This document shows, in pieces, positions 24,633 to 36,443 of a DNA stretch of 64,000 nt (positions are counted from its first letter, which is position 1; each line of letters starts with the position of its first letter). Origin of the DNA: Parietaria judaica (Eukaryota > Streptophyta > Magnoliopsida > Rosales > Urticaceae); NCBI GenBank assembly GCA_954871525.1, contig OX940860.1:53432724-53496723 (forward strand). The letters run 5' to 3'. The translations under genes and the position numbers were made by a program. The notes under the pieces were generated by a model. It saw only the letters and a program-made list of their open reading frames with translations. It had not been told where the DNA came from and searched no databases.

Positions 24633-25692
24633 GGGAAATGCCCATTTGTGGCTCAAGGTTTAAAAAAAATGCCCATTTCTAATTATGGTAACTCTAACCA
24701 CCAACAAATTGAAATGTGGACTAATATGCCCTTCCAATTAACTCACATTAATTTTAATTTCATTTTTTTAATTAAAATTTAAAAACAATTTTTTTTCCTT
24801 AAATATAGCAGACTAAATAAATTAAAATAAATCTTTCTTATTTTAACATTAAACAAATATTACTCGAATTATTCTTCCCTATTCTAACGTTTGTAACAAA
24901 TCCTATTTTTTATTTTTTGATCCCTATTAATCTGTATTTTAAAAATAAAATTTCAAATTATTTCTCTGCATTTTACGAATCTGTAATTATATTTACGTAA
25001 CTATATTTACTATTCTATATTTACGATTCTTTATTTACAGTAAATAAATTTACGAAATTTCAATAAAAATGTAGTTATAAAACTGTAAATATATTTACGA
25101 AATTTCAATGTAACAATGAAACTGTATAAAATATTTACAAAGTTAATTTTGTAACTACAGCTACGAATCCGTAACTATAAATACAAAATTTTAATTACAA
25201 ATATGAAACTGTAAAACCATTTACAAAAATCATTAACTGTATAAAACTGTATAACCATTTACAAAAATCATTTACAAAACTGTATAAACATTACCGTAAA
25301 CATATTTACATTCGTAAACATCTACAAAACTTGGTAAACCTATTTACAAAAAATATTACCAATCCAATAAACATTACCAATCCAAAATCGTGTAAACCCA
25401 TTTACAAAAATAAAAAATCTTACCGTGTTTGATTCGGCGAGCGAGAGACGGCGAACAAAAGGAGAATGACGGAGGGCGACCGCGACGGAGAGCGATGGAG
25501 GAAGGATGCGCGACGGAGGGCGACCGCGACGGAGGAAGGAGGCGCGATGGAGGGCGACCGCGACGGGGGCCGCGGTCGCCTCCTCGGCAGCCGCGCCGAC
25601 GGTCGCCTCCTCGGCAGCCGCGCCGACGGTCGCCAAAGCCACGCTCGAAGTCGCCGAGCGCGCCCGAATCCGGTGATGGTGGTCAATCCGAC

Positions 25693-25764
<72 letters not shown>

Positions 25765-26027
25765 CATGAATGTGTGAGAAGGGGAGGGAAGGGGAGAGAG
25801 AGATCTATTAATTTTTGGGTCAAAATAACAAAATTAAATGATAACCTAATTAATAGGGGAAGTTTTCAACCAAAATTTTAGGATAATTAATTTAATTTCG
25901 AAAATTAAAATATATAATAAATAATAAATACGAAAATAAATAAATATAATTAATATCAGGGTTAATATGGTCCAAAATATTTTTAAAATGGGCATAAATG
26001 AATTGTTTGAAAGTATGGGCAATTCCC
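24633..26027. mobile_element. Inner TIR element carrying a GC-rich segment
   Basis: Termini GGGAAATGCCCATTTGTGG and (reverse complement) GGGAATTGCCCATACTTTC pair, with a second inverted GCCCATTT block about 40 bp inward on both sides. Between them lies AT-rich DNA with many TTTACGAA/GTAAATA-type words (24960-25400) and then a GC-rich island (25430-25690) with an AG microsatellite. No target duplication was resolved. Apparently inserted into the outer element 24412-26227. Confidence 0.55.
25430..25790. repeat. GC-rich tandem island and (AG)n microsatellite
   Basis: A sharply GC-rich block with repeated GGCGACCGCGACGGAGG units (25466-25570) and a direct duplication of GCCTCCTCGGCAGCCGCGCC (about 25576-25625), followed by an uninterrupted (GA)n run at about 25698-25762. 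Open frames cross it on both strands but encode only low-complexity Arg/Gly/Glu or Ala-rich strings, so no gene is called. Confidence 0.7.
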
Positions 26028-26378
26028 TTAAACCTTAAGTGGTTTTTGGGCATTTCATGGGTTTTTCTTATTTTTTTTTACCAAACGTTAAATTAGTTTT
26101 TGTTACCAGCAACAACTGTTTTATAAATAATTTACCAAACACCTCTCAGTTTTTTTTTTTTAATAGTTTGGTTTTTAAACTAAAACTAAAAACTATTTTT
26201 GTAAAAATTAAGTTGTTCCAAACGGCCTCATTATGATATTATCAACTGAATAAATCTCAACCGTCGATCTAGCGTGGGCCCGCAGAGAGAATCAACGGTC
26301 ATAATCGCGTCTCTTAGGCAGCAGCACAATGTATATCTTCCACTTCCATTTCTCACTCGAGCTCCAAACAGAGCAACA

Positions 26379-28937
26379 ATGGCGATCGCCAGCTCTCTCG
26401 CCGCGCCCAAGACCCTCCTCTTCTCCAAGAACCTCTCGCTCTCGCTCTCTCTCTCCTCTCCCTTCCTCTCTCTCCCGCGCCACGCCTCCCGCGGCGGCGC
26501 CACGGTCTCCCTCCGACGTCGCCGTTACGCTTCCGCCTGCGCTGCCGTCACGGATGACGGCGCCGATTCCGGCTGTAAGTTCGATTTCGACCTCTTCACT
26601 ATCGGCGCCGGCAGTGGAGGCGTCAGAGCCTCGCGCTTCGCCGCCAATTTTGGCGCCACAGTCGCCGTCTGCGAGCTTCCCTTCGCGACTATCTCCTCCG
26701 AGACCACCGGAGGCGTCGGTGGAACGTAAGTTTTCGCTTGAGAAAGAACATATATATAGTTATATACTGTATCTTCTGTCTTACTTTGCGAGCTTCGTTG
26801 CGATTATGGAAAGAAAAAAGAAAAACTTCTTCATTGAATACATAATCTAGATTGCAGATTTAGCATCCGATACAGATTCTGATTTCAGTATTCCAAAATG
26901 GATTTGGTTATTCATTTTGGAATCTTGTTGAACTCTTGCATTGGCCTCGTAGTATCAGTGATGGAGTTCTAGTCCATAAGCTTTTTGAATTGGGCTTTGT
27001 ACTATAGAAGTAAGGAACCAGTGATGGAGTTATCAACGAATGAGATGTGACATCGGGCCCGAGAAACTAGAGAATCCGAGGCCAATTTAATCCTTGTGTT
27101 TAGGCTTCAATTTTGGTCGTTTAATCTATGAATTTAGCTTTTATTTTACTTAGAAATTTCAATCATGCAATTAAGCTTATATTTTAGCAATTAGTTCTTA
27201 GAAGATGATTGTAATTGAAAGGCTATATAATGGCTACTGCTCATTAATGAAAGTTATCTTTCAAGTTCACCTGATCTCTCTCAAAGTGAGGGAGGTTTTA
27301 GGGAAAGACTGGTATTCTTCTTAGCGCTTTTTGTTTTCCGTGAAGACGGCTCCTATTATGAGACTGCAATATCGGGCTGTGTCATAGGGAATCAGTGATG
27401 GAGCTAAAGTCTATAAGCTTTTTGAATTGGGTTTTATATTATGTAATAAAAATAAGGAATGAGTGATGGGGTTAATTATATTCTTACTTATTTTAGAGCA
27501 ATTTGGTCTTATTGACCTTCTTTTAACAATTTAGGTGCGTGCTTCGTGGATGTGTGCCCAAAAAACTACTCGTGTACGCTTCAAAGTATGCTCATGAATT
27601 TGACGAGAGTCACGGTTTCGGATGGTCGTATGATAGTGAGCCGAAGCACGACTGGGCTACATTGATGGCTCACAAGAACGCGGAGTTGCAGCGCCTCACT
27701 GGTATTTACAAGAACATCTTGAACAACGCAGGCGTTACTTTAATTGAAGGTCGTGGAAAGGTATGATCCCAAAACAGAGGTTTAACGTTAAAAAAAAAAA
27801 AAGATTTCACTTTTTTCTCTCTTGTTAATCCTCCCACACAGATAGTGGATCCGCACACTGTTGATGTGGATGGGAAGCTATATTCCGCTAGAAATATACT
27901 AATTTCAGTTGGTGGCCGACCTTTCATGCCGGACATTCCTGGCATTGAATACGCAATAGATTCTGATGCTGCCCTCGATCTTCCCTCGAAGCCTGAGAAG
28001 ATAGCAATCGTTGGTGGCGGTTACATTGCCTTAGAATTTGCTGGCATCTTTAATGGGTTGTCTAGTGAGGTTCATGTATTTATACGACAGAAGAAAGTAT
28101 TGAGGGGTTTCGATGAAGAGGTTGGGCTCACTATACTTCATTGTTGGTTTTGCATTATCCGCAATGTTTGCCCTGCTCTTTCAAAAATTCAATAGTTACT
28201 CTGGTGTTGCAGATTAGAGATTTTCTTGCTGAACAGATGTCTGTTAGAGGAATTGAGTTCCACACAGAAGAGACTCCCCAAGCCATCACTAAATCCGCTG
28301 ATGGCTCATTTACCCTTAAAACTAACAAGGGAACGATTGAAGGTTTGTCGCACGTTATGTTTGCAACGGGTCGCAGGCCCAATACAAAGGTTTGTAGTTA
28401 TACGTTTTCATATTATTTATTAAAGCGTTTTCAGTCTCATGAGAACGTATTAGCTCTTCTATAGCGCTCTAACACTCTATATCCTTTTTGTTTGTATTCA
28501 TTTTGATGTAATTCGAATTTTCAATGAATTGCAGAATCTGGGTTTGGAGGCCGTGGGTGTAAAGATCAACAAGATTGGTGCAATTGAGGTACTTAGTTTT
28601 TTCGGGTCATTTGCGTATAATTCAGGCTGTTTAGCAATTACTAAGGAATCATGAGGCAAGTCCTCAGGGATTGTCGTCTTAGTACTAATCCTTGGACATG
28701 AATTTTTTATTTTTTTTTATCTTGTTTAATTTTCTTATTAATGGACAGCCTCGTGTTCGTTTGTAGGTTGATGAGTACTCTCGTACCTCCATTCCTTCCA
28801 TTTGGGCAGTGGGAGATGTTACAGACAGAGTGAATCTCACTCCAGTTGCTTTGATGGAGGGAGGTGCACTAGCAAAAACAATATTTCAGAATGAGCCAAC
28901 CAAACCGGATTACAAGTATATATTTTCTTATCTAGAT

Positions 28938-28976
<39 letters not shown>

Positions 28977-28983
28977 ATATATA

Positions 28984-29019
<36 letters not shown>

Positions 29020-31033
29020 CGAGATAATTGGCGTTAATCCGGTCCCTCCTTTATAAAGAATGTGCGGATTTGGCCCCTCCGTTCTAGAAATAGTGGAAAT
29101 GGCTTCCTCTTTTTTTTTTTCTTTTTTTTTTTTGTGCCATTTTGGCCCATTCGTTGTAGAAATAGCATATAAGGCCATTCCTTTATGATTTTAGTGTGGA
29201 TTTAGCTCTTTGACCGTCAATTAACAGTTGAACCTGGCAGATGATTGACATCACATGGTCCATAAGAACCTGGAGGGAAATAAATATATTTATAATAAAT
29301 AAAAAAGCTAACAACAGAAACTGACGCAAGATGAAAAATGTAGAAGGCCCGGGTAATAATTAGTCTTATTGTAATTCGCAAGTCCGGACAGGGAATATGC
29401 ATCATCAGTTTTACTTTTCTATCTAGAAAGAGTCTGATCTGTTTACTTGTTGCTTTTCCGTAGTGCTATTCCCTCTGCTGTGTTCTCACAGCCGCCAATT
29501 GGGCAAGTCGGCCTTACAGAAGAACAGGTAATCATGACTTAGAATGGTTTGCTGCAATCTGGCTGGTCTTTATTTTATGAAACATAGCGCTATTTTTTCA
29601 GGCTGTAGAGAAATACGGTGACGTGGACATTTTCATATCAAATTTCCGTCCCTTGAAAGCCACTTTATCGGGGCTTCCTGATCGGGTCTTCATGAAACTT
29701 ATCGTCTGTGCACAGACGAACAAAGTTCTGGGTTTGCATATGTGTGGAGACGACTCACCTGAAATTGTGCAGGTTATAATTCTTTTCTTCATCGTTTACT
29801 TTTTCCAGATTCCTCCTTTTTGGAGTAAATGGCAAAAAATGCCCTCTCAGATTTGCTCATGAGGTGCAGTTTGCCTCCCATATTTTATTTTGGTCCATTT
29901 TCATTTAGTGCAGAATCTCACAATTGTTATAAGATTATTAAAAACTGTTGCATATGATTTTATTAAACGTAAAATCACTATTACAATACAATTAACGTAA
30001 AGTGAGCATAAAAAATATGTTCTCTAATTATCACGTCACTTAAATAATGATTTTGTATAAATTTTATAATGGAAGGTATTTTGTTCTAGAGTGGAAGTTT
30101 AGGGGACATAGTACACTAAAATAGAAAGGGGCAAAGTACATCAAAATAAAATTTAAAGGGCTGGCATGGCACGAAGGAATGAGTAAAATTCAGGGAGTTT
30201 TCCGCCAATTAAGTTCTCTTAACTATGAACTATTTTGACTTCGATCCATGCACATATATATAATCGTAACAAATTCTTGAAATCTCAGGGATTTGCAGTT
30301 GCTGTGAAAGCCGGGTTGACCAAGGCTGACTTTGATGCCACCGTAGGAGTACACCCATCAGCCGCCGAAGAGTTCGTCACAATGAGGACTCCCACAAAGA
30401 AGATTCGCCAAAATCCATCTGAGGTTTGTTAAGTGAAAAACTGTAGGTTTGTAGGCTTTTTAATCAAATAATAAACAATAATTTAAAGTTCAAACAATAA
30501 ATCATTAAGCCTAAAATAGAAGAAGAAAACCTAATACTATAATAAATCAATAAAATAAAATAAACTAAAACCAGGCTACCCCGATTTTGTAAAGCGTCCG
30601 TACGGTCTCGGCTCCGTTGTTTTTTTTTTTTTTTTTTTACAAAAGCTTGGTCTCGGCCAAAGCCAACCCGACCAGGCCAATCCTCCGACTTTGGGCCAAA
30701 AATTGCACCTGGGAAAAACGTCAACCTATACTTTGTGAAAGATTGATATAAGTTTAAATCAATCGAGTTTCTTCGACATTTTCCTTAATTGAAGTTCTTG
30801 TTTTCTTTTTTATTAAATTGATTGATTTCAATTCTTCGAATCACTAATCCTTTTGCCTCGCATTTGAGACTCGGTCAACAAATATTAATTACACTCAGAT
30901 GCTTATGGGAATTGTTTAGAAACTTTACTCTTGTAAGTTTAGCCTTCCTTGATTAGTAATTTTTTTCCCTCTTTTTTCATGAACTTTTTACCAGGGAAGA
31001 ACAGATTCTGAGGTTAAAGTGGCCGGGGTTTAG
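26379..31033 (+). CDS. GR2: Glutathione reductase, chloroplastic/mitochondrial
   Basis: FAD- and NADPH-dependent enzyme that regenerates reduced glutathione in the ascorbate-glutathione cycle of plastids. Ten exons read from frame and splice sites: 26379-26725, 27535-27760, 27842-28120, 28213-28389, 28535-28588, 28767-28915, 29464-29527, 29602-29772, 30289-30423, 30995-31033 (stop TAG), about 546 residues. The N-terminus ([20 protein letters not shown] and on through a Ser/Arg-rich stretch of ~55 residues) is a transit peptide. Motifs: FAD-binding [11 protein letters not shown], redox disulfide [18 protein letters not shown]-binding [13 protein letters not shown], second FAD motif [17 protein letters not shown], and the dimer-interface catalytic HPSAAEE near the C-terminus. 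The short C-terminal extension ([13 protein letters not shown]) is as in plastid isoforms. All key residues are present and it appears functional. Symbol is given by homology to the plastid isoform. Confidence 0.97.
26950..27475. repeat. Direct repeats in glutathione reductase intron 1
   Basis: Two related blocks of about 85-90 bp in the same orientation (about 26957-27040 and 27388-27472) share AGTGATGGAG, CATAAGCTTTTTGAATTGGG and AAGGAA(T/C)(G/C)AGTGATGG, enclosing about 350 bp of unrelated sequence. They could be remnants of a small terminal-repeat retroelement, but ends and target duplication were not found. Confidence 0.5.
28938..29019. repeat. Compound microsatellite in glutathione reductase intron 6
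   Basis: A run of (CA)n, then (TA)n with interruptions, then (GA)n, immediately downstream of the exon 6 donor at 28916. Directly after it, two copies of a CCGTTCTAGAAATAG-like word (29079-29093, 29150-29165) occur in a pyrimidine-rich context. Confidence 0.85.
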
Positions 31034-32813
31034 CGTTCTTTGCGGGACACCGCTTATTAACAGCCTATGAAGGTTTGCGATAACAATTCTCTCTCTGACT
31101 TGAAAGTTTTGGCCTGAGGTGTTTCACTTGGTAAAGAAATCCAGTCTTTCGAGCAATAAATTACTTTAGATACAGAAATTCGGAACTGAAAAAAAAAAAA
31201 AAAAAAAGTCGGTTACTGGTTTTAGGTTTTGAAAAACCCATATTGGGTTTAGGGTGTTTCAATTTTTATTTTTGCCACATTTTGAACTTTGGGGTTTTAT
31301 TTTGTATATATCGTGTTTAGATATGTTTTATTAGTTTCTTTAGAAAATGTGGAACCGGGTCGGATTGAAAACCCTATCTGGTTTTAAAACCAGCTCCAAA
31401 GAACTAATACCTCGATTTCCAAACACCCGAATGTGAAAACCAGTTTCGGGTGTTATTAACCAGGTAGTTTATCTGGTTTCATGCCTACTTTAGAAGCGTA
31501 AAATTGTCATGGTTCTGTCGAGTAATAAGATTTTTCAGGCGTCATTTATGCTTCTTTTTTGTCACTACTGATCAAATTAAGCTAAAACTAAACAGGCTTC
31601 GATTCTTGAAAATGGACGACAAAGATACGTCGAAAAAAATCCAAAATCGTAGATGACGTGTTTCGGGGCTGTGAAGGTCGGGAAGCTGAAGAAGATTTTG
31701 GTGGTTTTGACTTCCGAGCAACAGAACTTCAGGACTCGTACAATAGCATTTTTGTGTTACTTTTCTACCGAGATAAATTCCGATCGCCGGCGAAGAGAGC
31801 GTGATTTTGTTTCCCGTATTCTTTTCCTTTTGAGATGCTCCTTTGTAAGTTTGTAAAATGAGCAGAGTTGTTGGTAAGATAAGTAATAAAATGCTCAATG
31901 AATTATGCATATTTGGATTTGTACTAATATATTTATGCCCATATATATATCGACACAATACGACATATGTTTAGTAGGTTAGGATTGGAATCTTACTTGT
32001 ATTTATAAATTTGAGAGTAATTTGCATTCATAATTTTGGATTTACAAACTAGTAGTGGTTTTTTAGAGTAATAGACAGTAATTGTTGTTTTTTAAAGGTC
32101 ACGACTTCTTGAAACGAGATCTATTGGTCTTTAAAAAGCGCGATATCAAACAAGCAAACACTTGCTTTCTCAATTTGTTTATTTCTTGTTTGGAATATTT
32201 GTGGTATAAAAAAAAAAACTTGAAAGTTTATAAAAATTTGGGAAAACAACTATTTTCCTACAGCAAAAAAAAAAAAACAAAAAACAAAAGTTTTAAAAAA
32301 ATTTAGCGAAAAAAAACATTCTTTTTGCTGTATAAACAAAGTTTATAAAAATTGGTCTACCACATTTTGTTCGATTTTATTATGAATATTTGTGACACAA
32401 GTGTTTGAAGTTGATTAAATTTGGCAAAAAAGTAAATCAATTTTTTGCTGACATAAACACCTAATATTTCATATAAAATTGCTGCTAAGCAGCATCATGT
32501 ATATCCGAATTCTTTTTAAATTCTTGTATTAAGCTTCAGTTAGGGCGAAAAGTGACAATAAACAACAGCATCACGGTGACCAAGAAACGACAAGAGTCGT
32601 ACAGATAACTAAACTCAAATTAAGCAGAAATGAGGCATTGAAACAAACAGAAACACTAAATCGCAGGCTTGGGATAAATGATGGATTTCAAATGAATCCT
32701 TGCTACAGAAATCGAGCCCGACGCCCATAAGTTCGAAAAATCCATGACAGTAAAGTCGCATTCAAAAATAAAACCTCAGCTCAACTAACAAAATTTGGTT
32801 GCAACATACCCCT
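31034..32813. other. Region between glutathione reductase and UTP18
   Basis: The genes converge here, so it holds both 3' untranslated regions. A block at about 31200-31489, rich in AACCAG/CTGGTT and GGGTTT, ends in CTGGTTTCATGCCTA, the mirror image of the sequence TAGGCCTGAAACCAGGT at 34498, so it is probably one end of a hAT-like element of the same kind. A weak reading frame near 31650-31800 has no recognisable product. Poly(A) tracts occur at 31186-31207 and 32263-32280. Confidence 0.4.
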
Positions 32814-34445
32814 CTAAGCATGATTGTAATGATGCAGCTTGTACAGCAACACGTTTCCAGCACCGTTTCCGACGGCCATGAAGCCTCCGCCGGGGCTGAA
32901 ATCAATACACCGAGGATATTCCATTGCTTTATTCACCGGAGGCCAATTCGAAAACAACTTGAAAGACGGGACATGAACCAGCTTCAAACTGTTCTTCTGC
33001 ATGTTCGAACAGATTGCCAAAATCTGAGCATCGCAGTTGAACTTCATGAACCCTACTTTTGTGATCAAATTCTCAATCGTCTTCACGGGTTTTCTGTTTC
33101 CGCCTAAAAACTCGTCATTATTGTAAACATTCACAATCCCACTATCTGATCCGGCCACAAAAAGCGACCCGTTAGGCGACACGGATAACGCCGTACCATT
33201 CACGCAACCGTCATCGGTACCTTTGTGTAAACACGTCCTAGTTCGTAAATCCCAGTGGTAGATTTGCCCGTCACCACCGGAGCTGAGAAGCATCTTTCCG
33301 TCAGCGGAAAATGCCATTGACCGGACCGTTCCGTTCATCTTTAGGGTTCCGATAAGCTCCTTTGTCTTTGTTGAGACCAACAAAATGTAACCCTCATTTC
33401 CCACAAAGGCGATCGTGGTGGAATCAGGGGAGACCTCGAAACTCTCCAAGCTTTTCTCTTCCCGGCCCACAAGTGGGCCGATCTTATCCACTCGTGCTTT
33501 GACCATGTCAAACGTGTAGAAGAACTTCCTCCTTCCGGAAATAATCACTTGGGACCCGTCCGGTACAAACGATGCCTTATGGATTGGACAGTCATCGACG
33601 AAGATGCTTTGGATTTTGGTGTTTCTCTTCCCGTCTATCTGAAAGAATCTCAGCCGTCGATCTAAACCGGCGGTGAGTAAGAGCTGAGCGTTCCTATGGA
33701 ACTCAACAGAATTAATAACAGCTTTTGATGGATCTTGGACGTTTGCATCAACGAGCCTCGAGTATTCAAGTTTCCCGGGCAATAATTCCCCACTGCTTCT
33801 CACGACTCGGTCCTCGTTCGTTCTCTCAATTTCATCGAGAGTTGCAACATACTCATAATCACGGGTTAGTTTTGCACCGTTTTCCTCGTCTGATGACTCA
33901 TCGTCGTCCGAATCTCTAGCTGCCGAGCCGGGCCGAGCCCATTCCGTGCCACGGTTGAGCTTAGCGTGCTGAGCCCTCAGTCTCGAAATGTAGTCCACAC
34001 CAGAAATTACCATCTCCTCGTCTTCCTTCCTCAACTTTCTTAGTTTCTTGACCTTGGCGATGTTGATCTTCAAATCCTCCTCTTCTTCGTCAACCCACAC
34101 GGGTTTTCTCATGTCATTAGCTTCTTCACCGCCTACGTGTGCAGCGAGAGCGTGGTTTGCAATTCGGTCCTCAAAGAACAGAGATGCGTCTTCTTTGTCT
34201 TCCTCTTCATAGTCAACCGGTGCCAGACCCTTCCCAAACAAAAGGGCCTCGAGTCTCTTGCTCTCCCTCTCCTGATCTTCGACCCCTACCTCGACCTCCT
34301 CTTTCCTCCTCTTGTTTCTCAACTTGACGAGCTCAGATTCTTTTCCATCATCCGACTCGGAATCTGCTCCGAGAAACGAGGGCTCGAGGTTCTCCTCCCT
34401 CCTGAACTTGCTCTTGCGCATCGAATTTTGCGACACTAAAGCCAT
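32814..34445 (-). CDS. UTP18: U3 snoRNP-associated WD40 protein UTP18
   Basis: Component of the small-subunit processome (UtpB subcomplex) required for 18S rRNA maturation in the nucleolus. Single uninterrupted frame of 543 residues, starting MALVSQNSMRKSKFRREENL at 34445, the first ATG. The N-terminal third is highly charged (residues about 20-200; blocks DSESDDGKESE, VDYEEEDKEDASLFFED, VDEEEEDLKI) and contains the conserved AWVDEE-like block KPVWVDEEEEDL and DYISRLRAQHAKLNRGTEWA. WD40 repeats follow from about residue 240 to the end (LLTAGLDRRLRFFQIDG, ISGRRKFFYTFDM, FSADGKMLLSSGGDGQIYHWDLRT, FSPGGGFMAVGNGAGNVLLY). Length and architecture match plant UTP18. Intronless, no damage seen. Downstream it converges with glutathione reductase. 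Confidence 0.94.
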   Translation of the reverse strand: MALVSQNSMRKSKFRREENLEPSFLGADSESDDGKESELVKLRNKRRKEEVEVGVEDQERESKRLEALLFGKGLAPVDYEEEDKEDASLFFEDRIANHALAAHVGGEEANDMRKPVWVDEEEEDLKINIAKVKKLRKLRKEDEEMVISGVDYISRLRAQHAKLNRGTEWARPGSAARDSDDDESSDEENGAKLTRDYEYVATLDEIERTNEDRVVRSSGELLPGKLEYSRLVDANVQDPSKAVINSVEFHRNAQLLLTAGLDRRLRFFQIDGKRNTKIQSIFVDDCPIHKASFVPDGSQVIISGRRKFFYTFDMVKARVDKIGPLVGREEKSLESFEVSPDSTTIAFVGNEGYILLVSTKTKELIGTLKMNGTVRSMAFSADGKMLLSSGGDGQIYHWDLRTRTCLHKGTDDGCVNGTALSVSPNGSLFVAGSDSGIVNVYNNDEFLGGNRKPVKTIENLITKVGFMKFNCDAQILAICSNMQKNSLKLVHVPSFKLFSNWPPVNKAMEYPRCIDFSPGGGFMAVGNGAGNVLLYKLHHYNHA

Positions 34446-34497
34446 CTTTCAAATTTCTCTGCAAAGCGGGATTTAAGGTTGCCCATTAGCCACAATT

Positions 34498-35540
34498 AGG
34501 CCTGAAACCAGGTAAATAAAAAATAAAAAATACCCGAAACCCGAACCCGGAGTTCCGGGTTTTGATTTTTCAAACCCGAACCATGTTTTAAAACAGCAAA
34601 ACCCGGAAATTCGGGTTCGGGTGTTTACCTTGTTATTAATTGAAAACCAGAATCTAAAACCCGAACCCGATTCGGGTCTGGGTTTTTTAACTGATTTTAA
34701 TTTATTTTTATATAAATCAATAAATAAATAAAACTAAATTAAGATTAAATTAGTACATAAGCTGTTACCATAATAAACACTCTAATCACCAAAATAAATA
34801 CTGTGATTAACAAAATCAACACTCTAATCATCAAAATCAGCTCTGTAATTAAAAAATTAGCACTCTAATCATCAAAATCAGGATTGCAAATCAACACTGT
34901 AATGAACAAAACCAGAACTGTAATCAACGAAATCAATCAGCACCATGTCCCTAATCATGAAAACCCGAATATCAGAAACCTAAAAACTAGAAAAAACCGA
35001 ATCCCCAGTATCAGAAAACTAAAAATAATAAAATCATGAAGAATCTAACCACTAACATTGTAGATATCTTCTTACCTGAAATCGTCGAGGAGGGAGAAGG
35101 CAAAACAGATTTCGTCGAGGCGCTGAGCCGAGGAGAGGGAGAGAAGCGAGACGAGAGAATTGAGTCGAAATGAAAAGGGAGAGCAAATAAACCCTAAAAT
35201 TTAGTCTATCTTGATGTCGTTTGAAGGAGTGAGAGCAATGTCGTTTTCCTATCAGACTATTGAATTAAAAACGTAATAAAAATAAATAAATATTTATTTA
35301 AAAATCCGGGTTTTCGTAACCTACTGACCGGGAGAGAGGCGAGATGGCGAGTAGAGGAGAGGGAGAAAAGAGTCAAAATTAAAAAGGGAAAGGAAAGAAA
35401 AGTAAAACCTTAAATTTTAGTATATGGTGTCGTTTAACTAAATGAATTAGTATCAATGTCGTTTTACTGTCCATGTCAAACTATCATTTAAAAAATATAG
35501 TAAAAATAAGTTAAATATTTTTTTAAATCCGGGTTTTAGT
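34498..35540. repeat. hAT-like non-autonomous element remains with a diverged tandem duplication
   Basis: Starts TAGGCCTGAAACCAGG just upstream of UTP18 and contains many (A)ACCCG(A/G)A(A/C)CCCGG words on both strands in the first 200 bp, typical of hAT subterminal repeats. A roughly 200-bp unit is present twice, diverged (about 35092-35325 and 35335-35540): GAGGAGAGGGAGA, then GTCGAAATG/GTCAAAATT, AACCCTAAAATTTAG, GTGTCGTTT and AAATCCGGGTTTT. The right end is not definable. The remainder, 35541-36268, is AT-rich with two GATAAATCGTTT/TTTATCGATG-type repeats (35570-35680) and no coding potential. Confidence 0.5.
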
Positions 35541-36427
35541 CAGTGATTTGAATACCGTTTTAGCCGATAAATCGTTTGCCAATGGATTTATCGATGAAAA
35601 ACCTATAAAAGTTATCGTTTGTCATTATCAAACTTATCGATACTTATCGATAGATTAATCGTTTATCGATGGATTTATCATGAAAAACCTATAAAATATT
35701 TTACACTCAAAACATTACATAAAATATTAACGTCACGAAACATAAACATAAAAGTCTCATACAAATCATAACATAAACCAAGTCTTAAATTACAAAACAA
35801 ATTATGTCAAACTCGTAGTTTCAAAATTATATAATATGTTAGAAAATGAAATTACATCAAAATAATCGTAGAAACTAACTCTAATTAACCAATTTCCAAA
35901 AAAAATATGTACTTTTGCCGCAATAATTGGACAATTCTAGAAAACGTCAAAATGCACACAAAAAAAATTACGTCAAACTCACAGTTTCCAAATTATATAC
36001 AATGTTACAAAATAAAATTACATAATTTTTTTTTGAAAATATAGCCCAAATTCACAAATTTCCTAAATATATATATATATTTGTCGCAGTTAAAGTACAA
36101 TTTAGAAAGACGGTATAACATCACCCAAATCTGCAAAAAAAATTCAAAAAAAAAAACACGCAAACAATGTTATTTCATCTATATTCTATCATCAACATAA
36201 AAAAAATCAATTTCATCAAAACCACAATTGTACAAGTAAACTAATATGAAACCCTAACTTTTAACTTTGATTCAACTAATCCCCAAAATGCCTTAACCGG
36301 GATTAACCCGGAATTTTTATTTTTTTTAAAACCCGGACCCGGATATATCCGGCTCCGGAAAAACCCGGATCCAGATTAGTCCGGATCCGGGATTAAAAAA
36401 AAAAAAAAAAACTCTGCTGCAAAAGTA

Positions 36428-36443
36428 CCTGACACGTGTCAGG
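36428..36443. promoter_or_regulatory. Perfect 16-bp palindrome with G-box core in the hAT promoter
   Basis: CCTGACACGTGTCAGG is a perfect palindrome centred on CACGTG. It lies between the subterminal CCGG array and a TATA-like CCCTATAAATACACC (36538-36552) upstream of the transposase start. It could bind bZIP/bHLH factors or transposase; function is inferred only from position. Confidence 0.55.

Larger units (their letters stand above)
24412..26227. mobile_element. Outer TIR element, host to a nested element
   Basis: Left terminus GGGTGCGTTTGGCACAACTT and right terminus (reverse complement) GGCCGTTTGGAACAACTT match, with a further inverted match between the TTTTTAGGTGTTTGGCAAA region (24472-24490) and GTTTGGTAAATTA (26127-26140 complement). 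The interior at 24633-26027 is another element. Net size of the outer element is about 420 bp, without coding capacity. The GTTTGG-rich termini resemble hAT-type MITEs; the superfamily is an inference. Confidence 0.6.

Noticed and set aside
25420..25881. Open frames on both strands across the GC-rich island (Arg/Glu or Ser/Leu repeats)
   Set aside because: Driven by the (GA)n run and duplicated GC blocks; no recognisable domain.
30464..30724. Minus-strand frame in glutathione reductase intron 9
   Set aside because: Lies across a T homopolymer in an intron, no similarity seen.
31650..31800. Weak coding-looking stretch downstream of glutathione reductase
   Set aside because: Short, no start context, no recognisable motif; composition alone is not enough.
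33725..34439. Plus-strand frames opposite UTP18
   Set aside because: Shadows of the real minus-strand gene, no similarity of their own.
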